From Agelaius tricolor (Eukaryota > Chordata > Aves > Passeriformes > Icteridae): a stretch of 64,000 nt of DNA. The notes below the pieces were generated by a model. The model saw nothing but the letters and a program-made list of their open reading frames with translations, ran no database searches and had not been told where the DNA came from. Position 1 is the stretch's first letter; every line of letters starts with the position of its first letter. Both the position numbers and the translations under genes were made by a program. The stretch spans positions 5,160,001-5,224,000 of the forward strand of contig JALJCS010000034.1 in assembly GCA_023055355.1 (NCBI GenBank). Direction: 5' to 3'. Shown here in pieces: positions 51,296 to 63,870 of the stretch.

Positions 51296-52040
51296 CTCAG
51301 GAGCGGGGAGATGCCTCCGGCACGGGACGATCCTGCGCGCAGAACTTGGCAGAGGTGACGGCGACCGGGCACCCTTGCTCAGGGTAAAACTCAGCGGCCT
51401 CTCCTCTGCAGGACGGGTGTCAGTCCATCTGTGCGCTGTGCCGGGATCAGCACGGCACCATCACAGCTCAGCTGACATCGTGCAGCGGCGGCTGGGACCA
51501 GCCCTCGGCGAGACTCCTGGTGTGGCTCACGAGTTCGCGCAGCTCCATGGCTGCATCTGTGGCTCAGGCAGTTGTGCGTGTTCCCAGCGTACAGGGGAGA
51601 CTATACATCTGGAAAAGCTGAGGGAAAGCCAACTCTGCAGTGTATACTAAACGCCTTTCAACTCTAGGCATTAATCTCTCTGGATATACATACAGAAAAA
51701 GCTGTCCATAATAAAATGTTCCTTCTGGGAATTTCATAAAAAAAAGCGATTTCTCTTCAGAGTACTATATACACACCACAAATGTGGCAAGTACCACTGA
51801 CTAAAGCAGCCAGTCTGGCCGGCGAGCTTTGCAGACTTCATACATCTGGGAGAGTGTCCGAGAAGTGCTTCACATTACGGTTTCTTATGCAGCACAGGCG
51901 ACAGGGGGGAAAAAAATGTTTACAGCTTCTTATTTCAATACATTCGTAGTGTCTTCTTCAGGAACTTGATTCTTACTGAACCTGTTCTCAGGTATCTCAA
52001 TCGCAAGATGTCAGAAGAGACAACATCTTCCCCTAGAGCT

Positions 52041-52827
52041 CTGAAATAAAGGAGACAGCACTTTTAACCCTACATGCAAGCCATAATTCAGTCAGCTGCA
52101 AACGCAGACAACAAAGACCAAAGTCAAGGGCTCGTATTCCTTATTCTTCCTAATACTGCTGAATTAATCAAGAGAGCCGTTTTAAAGAAAATTTTTCGTT
52201 ACGAGGCGTGATCAGCCACATGCAAAAAAAAATCCCCAACAACAAACAATGAGCAGATATGACAGTGGCCTCAAAACCACAGCAAGTCTTGCATCTTCTC
52301 CCGAGGAGAACCGAATATATCCTTCCATCCTAGAAACATTCCTCCCAGCGAGGCTTCACCAGCGAATCCTCTCCTCACCCCGTGTTCCTGCTGCCGGCTG
52401 CGGGCGTTTTCGGGAGTTTGTGCAGCAGCAGGGCAGCGCTGCTCCCCGCACGCTTCTTTGTTCGCGGCAGCAGCGGCGCCCGGCAGCCCCGGGGTCACGC
52501 CGTGGCACCCCGCGCCGCCGCCCCGTGCCCCGCCGGCACCGCGCACCCCAGCACCGCCCGAGCCGGCCCGGGCTCAGCCCTGCCCTGCCCGCCCGGGCAG
52601 CCACGGCTCGGAGCCGCCCGGCAGCGCGACCCCCTCCCTCCGGGGAACCCCGAGCAGCTGGGGACCGCCCCAGCCCTGCCTCAGCTCCGACCCCGTGCCC
52701 GCCGCCCTCCGCCGCGCACACACCCGGCTCCGCACGGGCACCCGCTCCGCGCCCGGCGGGGACCCCCCAGCCCCGGGGCCGGTGTCAGCCCCGCCCGGGC
52801 AGGGGCCTCCTCCCGCCGCTCGCTCAC
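52041..52827 (-). other. ANKRD50 intron 1 (predicted)
   Basis: A 787-bp first intron between the CpG-island donor and the exon 2 acceptor. Its 5' half is CpG island. Its 3' half (52041-52380) is ordinary AT-rich DNA. The limits depend on the splice-site predictions. Confidence 0.5.
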
Positions 52828-53330
52828 CTCCGTGGCCGCCTCGGCGCGGCGGCTGCTCCAGACGGCTCCTCTCGCCGCTGCCCGCGCCCCTCCTCTTCCT
52901 CCGCCCGGCCCCTGGGCTCCCGCCCCCGGGCGCCGCCGTGCCAGGGCCGCGGCCACCCCGCTCCGCCGCTGCCTCAGCCCGCCCGGTGCTCTCCCTGCTC
53001 GGCGCCTCCCTCGCTCCCCGCTCCGCCCGCCCCGGCCCCGCCTCGGCCCGCCCCCCTTCCCCTCCGGCGGCGGGGACATCTGGGGCGGAGGGAGACGGGC
53101 GGTGCCCCTGCCGCCGCCCCGGGCTTTGTCCCGGCCCCGAGGCCGCCCCCGTCCCGCCCGCTCCCGCGGCGCCTCCCGGCGCGGCCCTGCAGGGGGCGGC
53201 CGCGCCTCCCGCCGCGGGCCCGGGGCGCCGGCCCCGCTCCGCGGCCGCGGGACTCGGGCGGAAAAGGTCCTGGCTGGAGGTGAGCCCCCCTCGCCGCGGG
53301 GCTGGCACGGGCCCTTGGCTCAGTCGGCTC
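52380..53330. promoter_or_regulatory. CpG-island promoter of ANKRD50
   Basis: About 950 bp of very GC-rich sequence dense in CpG stands out sharply from the AT-rich flanks and lies at the 5' end of ANKRD50. It contains many GC-box-like CCGCCC/GGGCGG motifs, clustered at about 53020-53070, and no obvious TATA box, which is typical of a housekeeping-type vertebrate promoter. It holds a minus-strand splice donor (GGAG|GTGAGC, exon end 52828) and also a good plus-strand donor (TGGAG|GTGAGC, exon end 53279), so bidirectional initiation is possible. The exact transcription start cannot be read from sequence. The long open frames across this block on both strands are products of the GC bias. Confidence 0.9.
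52828..53000 (-). other. ANKRD50: ANKRD50 non-coding exon 1 (5' end approximate)
   Basis: A near-perfect minus-strand donor, GGAG|GTGAGC, with the exon ending at 52828, lies in the middle of the CpG island and is the best partner for the exon 2 acceptor at 52041. It gives a 787-bp first intron. The 5' limit shown is only a guess because no TATA box or Inr is decisive. An alternative donor with GTGAGG lies near 52376. The exon is predicted from consensus and from position in the CpG island. Confidence 0.5.
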
Positions 53331-56099
53331 TCCGAGCCAAGCACGGACCTCAGAGTGCTCAAATTTTCTCACTGCCTTTTCTGCTCGTGCCCCGGACTGG
53401 CCCGTTTCAGACAGAACTCCCATTAATTACCCTGACAGCCTCCCCAGATCGTAGCAGCAATTCTGAACCTTTTCCACCTTCCCAACCATGCTTCGGGGTT
53501 TACACACATGCAAAAATCATGTTTGCAAGGCTCTGGCAGCTCCCAAGGGGCATCCCACATCCTGCCATGTTAAAATGACCCTTGAGCTTTACAGCTGGGG
53601 AATCCCAACCAACCCTTGGAACCTTAATATGGAAAAAACCAGGTAGGGCTTCCTCCAGGACAACTTTGATATGGAAGAAAACAGGGTGGATCTGGCTCCT
53701 TTACGGGGCCCTTGTGAAGCCCCTTCCACCCATGACAGCAAAGCAATCGCTCTCCTCCTTTATTTTGTCTGTGATAGAGCAAGGGAAGGATTTTCATTAA
53801 AATTTGCTCCCCTTGCAGCTGGCTGCACTAGTTATGATAAAGCACTTTTCCATCAAGGATCAAGGTCTATATGGTTGTTAAATAGTGCCTTCATTTGAGC
53901 ACGGCTTTGGCTTTGTACACCAGGTAATTATGGCATTGTGGAGTACACACTGAATATATCCATAGGATACAACGGAGTGATTGATTTAGGGCCCTTCAAG
54001 GAGCATCCCGGGGTTCTTTGCAGGAGCAAAATGAAAAATTAAATAAATTCAGTTGGTGTACTGAAGAGCTTAGAAAAACAAGTCTGTCTGCTTTTGAAAA
54101 CCAGTAGAACAAGTTTGAAGAACCTTTGGAAGCAGTGAATTACAAATTCGCAGAGCAATGGGGAGTGGGGGAGAAACAGAAATAAGATTAGTAGTAAGAA
54201 AATGCTGTGTGGTTGTTTTGTTTTGGGGTTTTTTAAGTTTTCTGACTTGGTTGGGTTTTTTTAACCCTACACTTTAGGCAAATAATCTTCTCTAGGCTTG
54301 TTTTTTTTTTTCTTCCTAGCTGCACCACCCTTCCATTTCGAAAGGTTGTGGAAACTCAAGACTTCCAAAACTAATGCTAATACAAGTTCAAGAGACTTTG
54401 AACTGTAAAATATTTTCTTTTTTCTTTCTTTTTTTTTTCTTTTAACAATAAAGGAATAGAGACAGATAATGGTTGGAGTGATGGTATTGCAGCTCTAGTC
54501 TGCTGAGCAGGCTAGAGAAAAAACAGAAGTTGATAGAGAGAAAAAAAGGTTAAAACCCCACAAGAAATAATTGCAGATTCAACATGTTAAGAAGGAGATC
54601 TTGGCACAAGCATTAGATTGGTGACCCAAGGAGGAAGAAAAAAGAAATTGGACAAGAAATTGGACAGATGCAGGGGAAAATGCAACTTCTGCCTTTCTGA
54701 TGACCAAGACACAAGTGAGAACCGAATTTAGATGAAAAGGCGCTGTCAGATTTCACAACATCCAGTGTGAATATTGTGAAGCAGGTGGAATAACAGCATG
54801 GTTTGCTAAAATCAGATAATCAGATATTTAGCATGATGGAGTTATAGATAATAACTGTGAAAATAGTTAACCTTTTATGCTAATACATAAATCCCAAACC
54901 AGATGACAATAATTTGATTTTGGGTGGTACAGAGGACATGAAATAATTGACCCCCTAAAACTGACTGGTGGGCACTGTATCTCAGCTAAGTTTCCCTTCA
55001 GGATATCACTCCTACAGATGACATCAGGAGTATGAAATACTTGCTGGAATTACAAATGGAAGAAGGAGGGGGGAAGGGAGAGAGGAACAGAAGTTAGAAA
55101 AAAAAAAAGTGGCAGGCCTAAAGTATAATTAGGCAAAATCTTGCAAAGTCCAAAGTGTGACCTTCCAAAAACTTTCTGTGTACAAGCTAAAGGTGAATGG
55201 CCTTGCACTGACCCTCCCCTCAAATTACTACTAGGAAGCAACAGCATATACGCTTTCAGTGGTAAATCCCTTTTTTTTTTTTTAGAAAAAAGAAAAAAAC
55301 TCTTAAAAATAAGTTCAAAGGGTTAAAAACTCAAGGTTGTCATGAAGAGGAGCAGCCACAATCTTTCATCTGTACACAAGAAACTAAGACCCTGAAGTCA
55401 ACCTTCAAAAGCAAGGGAGGCATTTTGTTATTAAGATTATTTGTGTAGTACCTCCTATACCTAAGGTGACAGCTCAGATGACATCATCCTGGTGAATTAT
55501 TATAGCTGAGGGTCAGATTATTTCTGATACAATTGTGCAACGTTGTAGTTAATGAGACAGTATCAGGATAAGAACCAAACCTTATTTTTGTGGTTTTGTA
55601 TAACTGAGTTTGACACAGATAGCAAACAAGCCATGATCTAATTGGCTGCAACCTTGCAGGCTACAGGGCTGACAGATAAGGCCTAAAACAAGATGAAACA
55701 GAGCAAAATTTCCTATCTGGGAAAAAAAAAACCCAACAAAAAACCAACTCAAAAACACTCTATACTTTTTGTTTCAGTGGTCTGAAGCTATGGGAACCTT
55801 CCTGGTTGATCTGAGCCACATGGAGGCACCTGATTTTAAATGATGCGATGTTTGTGTTGTGCGTGATTTTAGGTATGGTTTTGTATTTAGCCAGTTAAGG
55901 CTAACAAAAGAAGAAACTTTGAGTCAAAAGATTGAACAAAAAGTTGTAACATTAAGAAGTCTGCAGTAACAGTGGAAAAACCTGAGGGGCTGGGTTAAGC
56001 AAAAATCTTTTATGATTTGCCACATCTTTTGCAAAGTATTCGGAAAGGCTGCTACGTGCTGTTCAGTTATTTCACCAGTGTCAGTATGATGTTCCCTGG

Positions 56100-56380
56100 G
56101 TGTGGAAGCAGGCAGTCCTGATGGACGGGAGAACATGACGGATCCCACCCGAAGCCATCAGGATCTGACCCATCCCGTGTGTGCACAAACCTGGGCTGGC
56201 TCTGTGTGTAGCTGGGAGCGCTGCTCCCTCCGCGGTGCTTGGGGCATGACTCACCCGTGCGGGTCCCTGGCTGGTCGGGGTGCACGCAGCTCCCAGCCAG
56301 CTCGGAGCCGGGGCTGCACGTCCTCCCCGGCTCCTCCTGTCTTGGGGAGAGCTTTGGGCAGGCCGCGATTCACATCCAGA
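56100..56380. promoter_or_regulatory. GC-rich patch with an AP-1 site, candidate enhancer
   Basis: About 280 bp of GC- and CpG-richer sequence stands in AT-rich upstream DNA some 3 kb from the CpG island. It contains a consensus TGACTCA (about 56248) and several CpGs (CCTCCGCGG, ACCCGTGCGGG, GGTCGGGGTGCACGC). It could be a distal regulatory element or a weak promoter. Open frames here on both strands appear to be chance. Confidence 0.3.
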
Positions 56381-56814
56381 AAGAAATGTTTTGCAAGGGT
56401 GGGCCTGAGGCGTGATTATCTGCTTAAGCACGGAGTAGTCATTTTACTGCTTTTGTAACTTTGGAGTTACTGATTTTCATGCATCATTGTCTTTTAATTC
56501 AGATGCTTTCATTCTCTGACAGGTAAAATTAGTGAGGTTGATGGTAAATAAAGATAGTGCAGACTTAGGATAACATAGGAATATAAACATAAAAAATTTA
56601 TAATTTCCCAAGCAAATAGTGAAAATCTTATCACGTGAAGTATTCAGGCAAAAGCATTCCTCTGATACTGATGTTTCAGGTCTTAGTCCTAAATTCTGTC
56701 TAGGCTGAGATGCACTTGGGACTGTCAGTATCATACAAGATGCCTCCATAAAATCACCTGGAAGTCCCATTCCTGAATGCCCCATGTCCAGTCTGGCAGC
56801 CACAGCCAGTCTCT

Positions 56815-56869
56815 GATCCATCCATCCATCCATCCATCCATCCATCCATCCATCCATCCATCCATCCAT
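56815..56869. repeat. (ATCC)n tetranucleotide microsatellite
   Basis: About 13 uninterrupted ATCC/TCCA units in the upstream intergenic flank. Translated on the minus strand it gives a meaningless MDGWMDGW repeat. Confidence 0.97.
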
Positions 56870-58960
56870 TTCTGGTCATCCAATGCCCCAGGTCAGAATC
56901 CCTCAGCTCCTAAATGGGATGGATGTCAAAGGCCTCAAAAAGGGCTGATTAGTTCTTACTCACAATTATTTGATCCTTCAGAGTCAGCTGGTGACTTAGT
57001 CACGTACTTGGAAATGGACTCCAAGAGGATGTGCTTCCTGAGCTCCTCAGGAGCTGAGTGAGGCTGACCATCTTGTTCCTTCTCGTCTTTTTTAAAGAGG
57101 AACAGAATGCAGGTTGGTTATGTTTGGCTTTTTTTTTTTTTTTCCCTAACTATCAGGGACTTGCACTCACAATTTCGATTTTCAATAGATGAAGGTAATA
57201 GTGTTCTTTTACATAAGAATATAGCCAGGAAGCATAATAGTTCCTTTCAGCTCTTTCCTCACCCTTCCTCATTACCAGGTAATTTGGGTAGGAGTACTAT
57301 CTATCCCATCTATTGAAACTGGAGCTCTGTGAACAAAGGATGCAAGAATGACTAAGTTGAAGCAAAATTAAACAAAAGATCTGGGATAGGATCATGTGGT
57401 GGCTGGAACAGTTGGCCGGGAGAGGAGGGAGCTGAATTCGCATTTTCCCTGAAAAGGAAATAGTTCCAGTTTCCAGGCTGACAGCATTCATTTCTAGGTC
57501 ATTACAGAACTGCCACCACAACATAATCTAGTTGCATTTTGTTTGAGAAATGGCTATTGTGCTTTGGGTTAGAAAAGGCAATTCTCTGTCCCTTGATACA
57601 CAGGGGCCGGGGTCTGTCCTGTAGCCACAGAAAAGAGAAAGCAGGAGGTTTGCACCCACATATCCTCGTCCTCTGTACAAATACATGTGTGCATTAAATA
57701 CCCAGCAGTGGTGGATGTTCATTTCGCAGCTTAATAACAGAATTAAGATACACTCAAAAGACCTGCTGTCCATGGCTGGAAAGGATAATTTGGATCACAT
57801 GTAGTTATAACTGTGCTTACATCTACTACTGCTGTGTGTTGCTATCATCCTGTTGGTACCATTGCTCCTCACTGCTACTCTGTCAAGGAAAACACTCTGC
57901 CAGGTGACTGTTCAAAATAGGGCATCAGTTTAAATGCTCTGAATTCCTTCAGGAGTAGCTTTTTTTCTTGCTCTGTGCTGACAGGAGAGCACCGTCCTCC
58001 CAATTGCACACTAAATTTAGTCAATAGGCTTGGAGGCACTTTTTGTGCCTCTTGAGCAAAACTCAGGCATTGGCTTTAAAGATTTGCTGCAACATCTTTT
58101 TTATATGTATGTGTAATATTTATACCCACACAAATATGCATCTTCACAGAGGAAGATAGGAATCTTCTGATTAATAATTGATGCTCAACCTCTGATACTT
58201 ACTGGGCAAGGGTTTAGCTGGGTGTCTGCAAAATGCATCACAATTTTTAGCCAGCTACACAAAAAACCAAAAAATCCCAAACAACCGCTTTTAGTATCCA
58301 AGCAATACAAGTTGGTGTAGTGCTCTGGAGTGCTGTGGTCTGCCCAGCCTGTGTCATTCTTATTTTAAATACTTCTGTGTGTACAGGAACATGAATCTGC
58401 TTCAGCTTCCTCCTACCTTGAAGTAACACGTTACCCAATATTTGTGCAATATGAATTGTGGTGTAACATCACCCTTCCATTTAATAACAGTTGACAATGC
58501 ACAAGGCCAGCCAAAATTAACACCAAAGCAATTGATATTCTTGAAAACAGGTGCTGCAGTTGATAAGTTGTCCTGTTGGATGAAAATATAATTGTCTGTT
58601 CCTTGGGAAGGGAAGAATTTAGATGCTGTTAAGTGATGGCATGAAAATGTCTGTGGAGTAGAAAGAAAATAAATCCATAGCAGTAAGTCAAAAGAGAAAA
58701 CTAAATCATGAAAGTGACTTTTTATGTGAGTTGGTCCAGAAGTATATTCAGTACCATTCTCAGACCAGGAATGAATGAAATTGTTACATTCTTGGGCAAC
58801 TGATTCACATGTGAATATGCAGAATAACTACAATTAGAAAAGACATTATGCTGGCACAAGATTCTGTATAAACCTAGTGAAACCTAACAAAATATTTGCT
58901 TTATGTGACACATGAATAAGCTGTGAACTTTGGGAAATTTTGAGTACAAATAACATAAGG

Positions 58961-58985
58961 AAATATATATATATATGTATATTTC
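58961..58985. repeat. Short (TA)n repeat
   Basis: A short run of AT dinucleotides interrupted by one G, in upstream intergenic DNA. Confidence 0.8.
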
Positions 58986-61723
58986 TCACATAATCTCAGT
59001 GTTTTTATCAGTTTGTGTTACAGGCAGTGTTTGAACACTTGCCCTGACCTGCTCTGTGATCTTGAGCAACTCATGTCACCTTACCTGCTTCTATTTCTCC
59101 ATCAGTACAATAAAAACAGTAAATCTTTCCTATCTCCTTTCTTATGCCTGGTCAAATAGCAAGCTAAAGTAAGGTTTGCCAAAATATTTTGTACCACTTC
59201 AGTAACACAAGATAGGCATAAACTTGCTCCAACCAGGTAAGTTTGACTGATGTTATTGAATCAAGATAAACTCTTCAGGCTAAACCAGGAGTAATAAATA
59301 ACCAAAATACTTTTTGCTGTATAAGCTCTCACAAACTTCTGCCCTAAGCCTGTAGTAGCTCAAAAGCTTTTATGCAAGAAGGCACACTGTGATACTATCA
59401 TGAGTCATTTTAACACATTTTCTCTCCATCTAGTTCACCCTGGCTCAAGAGTTTGGTGCTATTTGTGAATTTGTGCATTTTAGGCCCTCCACTGCAGTCC
59501 TTAGGCAGGCAGGCAGGCTGCCCGGGTCACTTAGCTCTGACTGCTGTCCTTCTTCTCAGTTTGTGGGGGCTCTGTAAATCAGCACCTCAGAAGTGAGAAA
59601 ATGGCAGGATTTAATTTTGCCCATCCTTTCAAACAAACCTCACCCACCCAGCCTGTTTCCTGTGAAGCCGGGACAGCATTCTGCCTTCCATCCCCTTACC
59701 TGTATGGGAGCTGCATCTATCACATGCAAATCTGGGGTTATCTATAACCTCAGCTTCCAGACTCATCAGCACTTTGGAAGATAATATGGAATGCAATCAT
59801 GCCCATCTTTGTTCCTTAGCATAAAGTGTGCTCAAAATAGCAAATACAGATCTTCCTTTCTTATGAGGAGGCTGAAGGAACAGGGAGCACCTGCAGGAGC
59901 TCAGTGGGAGCACTGGAGGAGCCAGGAGCAGAAGGAGCAAGTTCACAGCTGTCCTGGTGGCCCTTGCTGGCAAAATTCCTCATAGGACAGCTGTGGCCTT
60001 TGCCCCTGCAAAACTGTTTCAGCATCTTCCACTGCTCCACCAAGGTCTAGTTGAATAGTCATAATACTCAAAATCATTTTTGTACTCACAAAGTTAGTAA
60101 ATACAAGTAATCAGCATAATCCTAAAAAATATTGCAATATAAACTATATTTTTTCCCAGGCTGAGGCTACTAAACCCTTGTAGACACTCAGAAAATAAAA
60201 TTATTCATGACAAATTGTAATCAACAGGGGTAAATATGAAAGATTTTTAATCTGTTTCGCTGCATCTATGAAACCACTTGATTAGTCCCCTTCTAACACA
60301 TTTCTAAACACAGATGAGACACAGTGAGATGAAGAATTTTTAGAGCATATTTTGGATAAGCTTGCTTAGATTAATTGCAGATCTTCTGAATCTAGAAGAG
60401 GCAGCTAAAATATATCCTTAGAAATGTCCCATTAGACTTTGAAAATAGAACGAGAAAGACAAATTAATGTTGATTGAAAAACAGCATGTGCATTTTGTGT
60501 GGAAGTGAGTTTAGTTTGGTCATTAGTGTCATTTGATAAGCAGAATTTCATTCCCTTCCCCTAAATAAGGAACTCGCTCTGTTTTTCATCATCCAGACTG
60601 TTTATTCTAATGGATTTTAGGAATCCAAAAAAATCCCTTTTAAAGGGAATGAAAAGGAAAGAATCAAATTATGTTTCCTCGTGCAACACAACAAAATAAC
60701 TCAAAACTTTTGACACATACTTGCATCAAAGCAACCAACTTTTCCACTTGCTATTTTCCCACATGAAAAAAAAATAATCAGGGGTTTTTGAAGTAGAATT
60801 GAACTTGCTGTGTCATAGTGGGAAAACCAGTGATTTCTGCACTTACCAAACACATAAGCCTTATGATATACTGACACTTCAGAAGGTAAAGGTAACTCAG
60901 GAGAGATTCAGAAAGTACATTAAGTTGATTCAGGGCAGATACTAAGTTTGGATATTTGTTGGCAGTTCCTATGAAATGCCATAAACCAGAATAATAGTAG
61001 TAATATCAATAACAGGAACAGCTTCCACAAATTCCCTATTTTTTGGTAATGGACACAAATCTCCCCTGAACTGACAGATGCAGACTTTTCCAAAGGAGTC
61101 TGGATTTCAGTAGCATTTGGATTGGCCCAGTCAGTGTCAGGGAACCTGGGAAACAAACACGATGACAGCTTTGGAAGAGCTCTTCATCAGCCCTGAGTGT
61201 GGTGGTGCATTCCTGAGCATCTTCCACTGGCTGATCTCCTACCACTCAGCTCGCATTCCCCAGCACCCTTCTCTGCCCCTTCCCTGTGGCATTAGCACGC
61301 TGTAGAAATCCTAACTGAAGTCAAAATCTAGGACACAAGATCAAAGGGTTTGGGTTCTGGCTGTTTCCATGTGTGTGTGTCATCTTCATAAAATCCTTTT
61401 GACGTTCTTACAACACAGACAATTGAAATGGAACCTGGGAGAGGAGGTAAAGGCCTGGCTGAGGCAGCAGAGAGTTTATGAGATTGTTTTATGGAGTACG
61501 CTGCCCAAAAGGATATTTAGATGTAGAGCAGCACGCATCTTCTTATTTTAGCTTTCTCTTGGAAACAAGTCTCATAACAAAAGGTCTAAAAAATACAAAT
61601 GAAGTTGAGGTTAAAAGAGTAAAAAACATGAATTTGTCCTCGGGGGAAAAAACCAAACAAAACTGGTCTATTGTTGACATGCTGTACACAACTAAACAAA
61701 TTTACCATTCACAGATTTATTAA

Positions 61724-61790
61724 TTTAGGTTGGCAAAGGCCTTTAAGATCATTGAGTCCAATCATTATTCACTTCCTCATAGGTGAGATC
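61724..61790 (-). mobile_element. Short CR1 LINE 3' end fragment
   Basis: TTTAGGTTGGCAAAGGCCTT and then TAAGATCATTGAGTCCAATC match the reverse complement of the avian CR1 tail with a few changes. The sequence beyond about 61790 is no longer recognisable. Confidence 0.7.
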
Positions 61791-63440
61791 CTGAACCTGC
61801 AAGAAGACTGGAAAAAAAACCCCAAAGTCCATTTTGCTGCATAATCATAAGCAGCAGGAAAAAAGCCAAAGATTAACTGCCAGCAAGGCTCTACTCAGTC
61901 TTGGCAAAAACCACTCCAGTACTTGAGTGCTGAATATTCTTGGAAACATTCAGGGGTGGCACATAGGACCTTGAAGCTGAGGATTTAGCAGAGGGAAAAA
62001 AAAATAATAGAAGGATTTAAATGGATTAAGGGGGTAATGGGACCCAGGCAGAAGGAGGTGGAGATAACTTTAGCTGTCTTGTAAATGAGAAGAGGGAGAG
62101 ATGATAAATAGAGTTCTGAAGCCTCCACAGATTAAATTATCAGGGTGGGAGTCAGGTGTGAATTGCTGGAGAAGTGCTGGGACTAAAGGGATTTTTGTAT
62201 TTGCTGGTGCAGGTTAAGTTTCCCTTCAGGTGACACAGTCAGTGGTGGAAATGCTTGAAGCTGTGTCTCACACATTATCCCCGGCCTGGGGAATAATTCT
62301 CAGTGTGAGAAGGAACCTTCAGTGTCTCACTAGAGACTCGGTGAAGTGAGACAGAAGGGCAGCACAAAAATCAACCTTGACAAACGTAGGAAAAAGTCAT
62401 TAGTCACCATGGCAAAGACAATCTTACTGTAAAGGAGAGGATTGAAAGTAGTCTGAAAATAACTGAGGAAGCTGCCTGTACAGCAGATAGACATGCACTA
62501 GAAATCAGAGTGTATCCATGACATCAACAGCTTTTCCATCTCGTTGCCGAGAGCCTCATTTTAGAATACTTTTGCAACTGTTTTCAGATTAATCTGTGTT
62601 TCTCAAGGGGTAAGAATCCATTTGGTGCCTGGGGCTTCAGCATCATATCTGCTGTGTTTTTCTGCAGTTTTTAGCAGCTATTTATTCTCTTCCCCTTTCA
62701 CCACTAATCACTATTACTCTTACAGTAAATCAAACCAAACTGATTCAAGCCATATTTATCAGAAGTTCTGTCAGGTTTTGTCAAAAAATAGAAAACAAAC
62801 TCAAAGATTTTCTAATTAACAATGATAAATTATGGCCCTGTATGAAGCCACTATATTAACTGTCCATGTTAAGACATTCATTAATGCCATTGCCAACACA
62901 GGAAAACAATAATTTCCCTCCTTTGACAAGTGTTCCAGATCTCAGAAATCCCTGGAAGTCAAGTAGGTGCCTTTAAGGGAAGTCAATAGCTAAATGTCTG
63001 TTTCTGAGGAAGTTTAGACTTGTCTGTGTTTTCTCTTGCACTATATTCACAGCATTAAATTCAGTGGAATAAGATTAAGTATTTTACTACTAATTCAGCA
63101 TCTTATTACTGGAGGTAATAGAATTCATGTGGATCAACAGCTTTATAATCCTATTGGCATAAACCAAAGTTAGACGTGAGCAGTACACAAGGGTGGTGGG
63201 GACTGCAGCAGTGGTCCAAGCAAGGCTCCATCCTCCCATCAATATCTTTTTTCACCAATTTCACTCTTTCACTTTCTCCTTGTTCTCCCATAAACGCGGG
63301 CTGGTCACGTTCTTCAGTGCTTTGCCTTCCCACCAGAGAGTTACCACCACTAAATCCCCCAGCAGCTCATTAAGGAGCTTCTTCCAAAACTTCCATGAGA
63401 CCCACCCATGCCACAAGAAGTGTTTCCCTCCCAGTGGAAT

Positions 63441-63870
63441 CAGATGCTGTTTAATCTGGCAATGTAATTATACCATGGCAATAGGTGTTTCTCGAACGCC
63501 ATGGCTTAGGCGGATCCATCAGATGCGCGGGAGGTGGGCGGTTGGTGTTAATGAGGCAAAATTTGTTTGCACTCTATGTATAGACAGTTCTGAAACTGCC
63601 AGCCAAAGCAGAAAGAAAGGATTTGCCTTGGTGCTGTTAATGAGAAGTAGATTAGTAGATGCTGTGCAGTTGAAACAAAACAAAACTAAACCAGCCACCA
63701 CTTAAAGGCAAGCAGAGGAGTGCAGAAACTGTGTTCATTTTTAATAAATACAGCATCACTGGCTGCTGACTGACAGCTTCAGTGTTATCTCACTATAAAT
63801 GTATAATAATTAGTTGGATAATTTGGCTTTCTGAGAAACATTATTAACTCTATTAGAATTACAATCAACT
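63441..63870. promoter_or_regulatory. Candidate conserved non-coding element near the window end
   Basis: Non-repetitive sequence with unusually well-kept CpGs for its AT-rich surroundings (TCTCGAACGCCATGG, GGCGGATCC, GATGCGCGGG), followed by TAATGAG, TAATAATTAG and GATAATTTGG motifs. No real coding frame is seen. The mix of preserved CpG and homeodomain-like sites suggests a regulatory element. This is inferred from composition only. Confidence 0.25.

Larger units (their letters stand above)
51242..52040 (-). other. ANKRD50: ANKRD50 5'UTR portion of exon 2 (predicted)
   Basis: The stretch before the ANKRD50 start codon is predicted to be transcribed leader. The best acceptor upstream of the ATG is at 52042-52041, where the minus strand reads TGCTGTCTCCTTTATTTCAG followed by AGCTCTAGG, and it pairs well with the strong donor in the CpG island at 52828|52827. 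This gives a leader of about 800 nt within exon 2. It contains several upstream ATGs that open short frames, including two tiny overlapping uORFs directly against the main start. A weaker alternative acceptor (CCGTCCTGCAG at about 51408) cannot be excluded and would give a shorter leader. The boundary is inferred from splice consensus alone. Confidence 0.55.

Noticed and set aside
52249..53578. Long open frames on both strands (up to about 400 codons) over 52.25-53.58 kb
   Set aside because: They are Pro/Arg/Ala/Gly-rich frames in all registers created by the GC-rich, stop-poor CpG island. They have no domain, overlap each other and occupy the promoter.
56477..56869. Minus-strand frame starting with repeated MDGW
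   Set aside because: The repeated start is simply the ATCC microsatellite read in frame.
54988..62232. Identical 15-mer AAGTTTCCCTTCAGG near 54988 and 62218
   Set aside because: One shared 15-mer is expected by chance in 64 kb, and the similarity does not extend.
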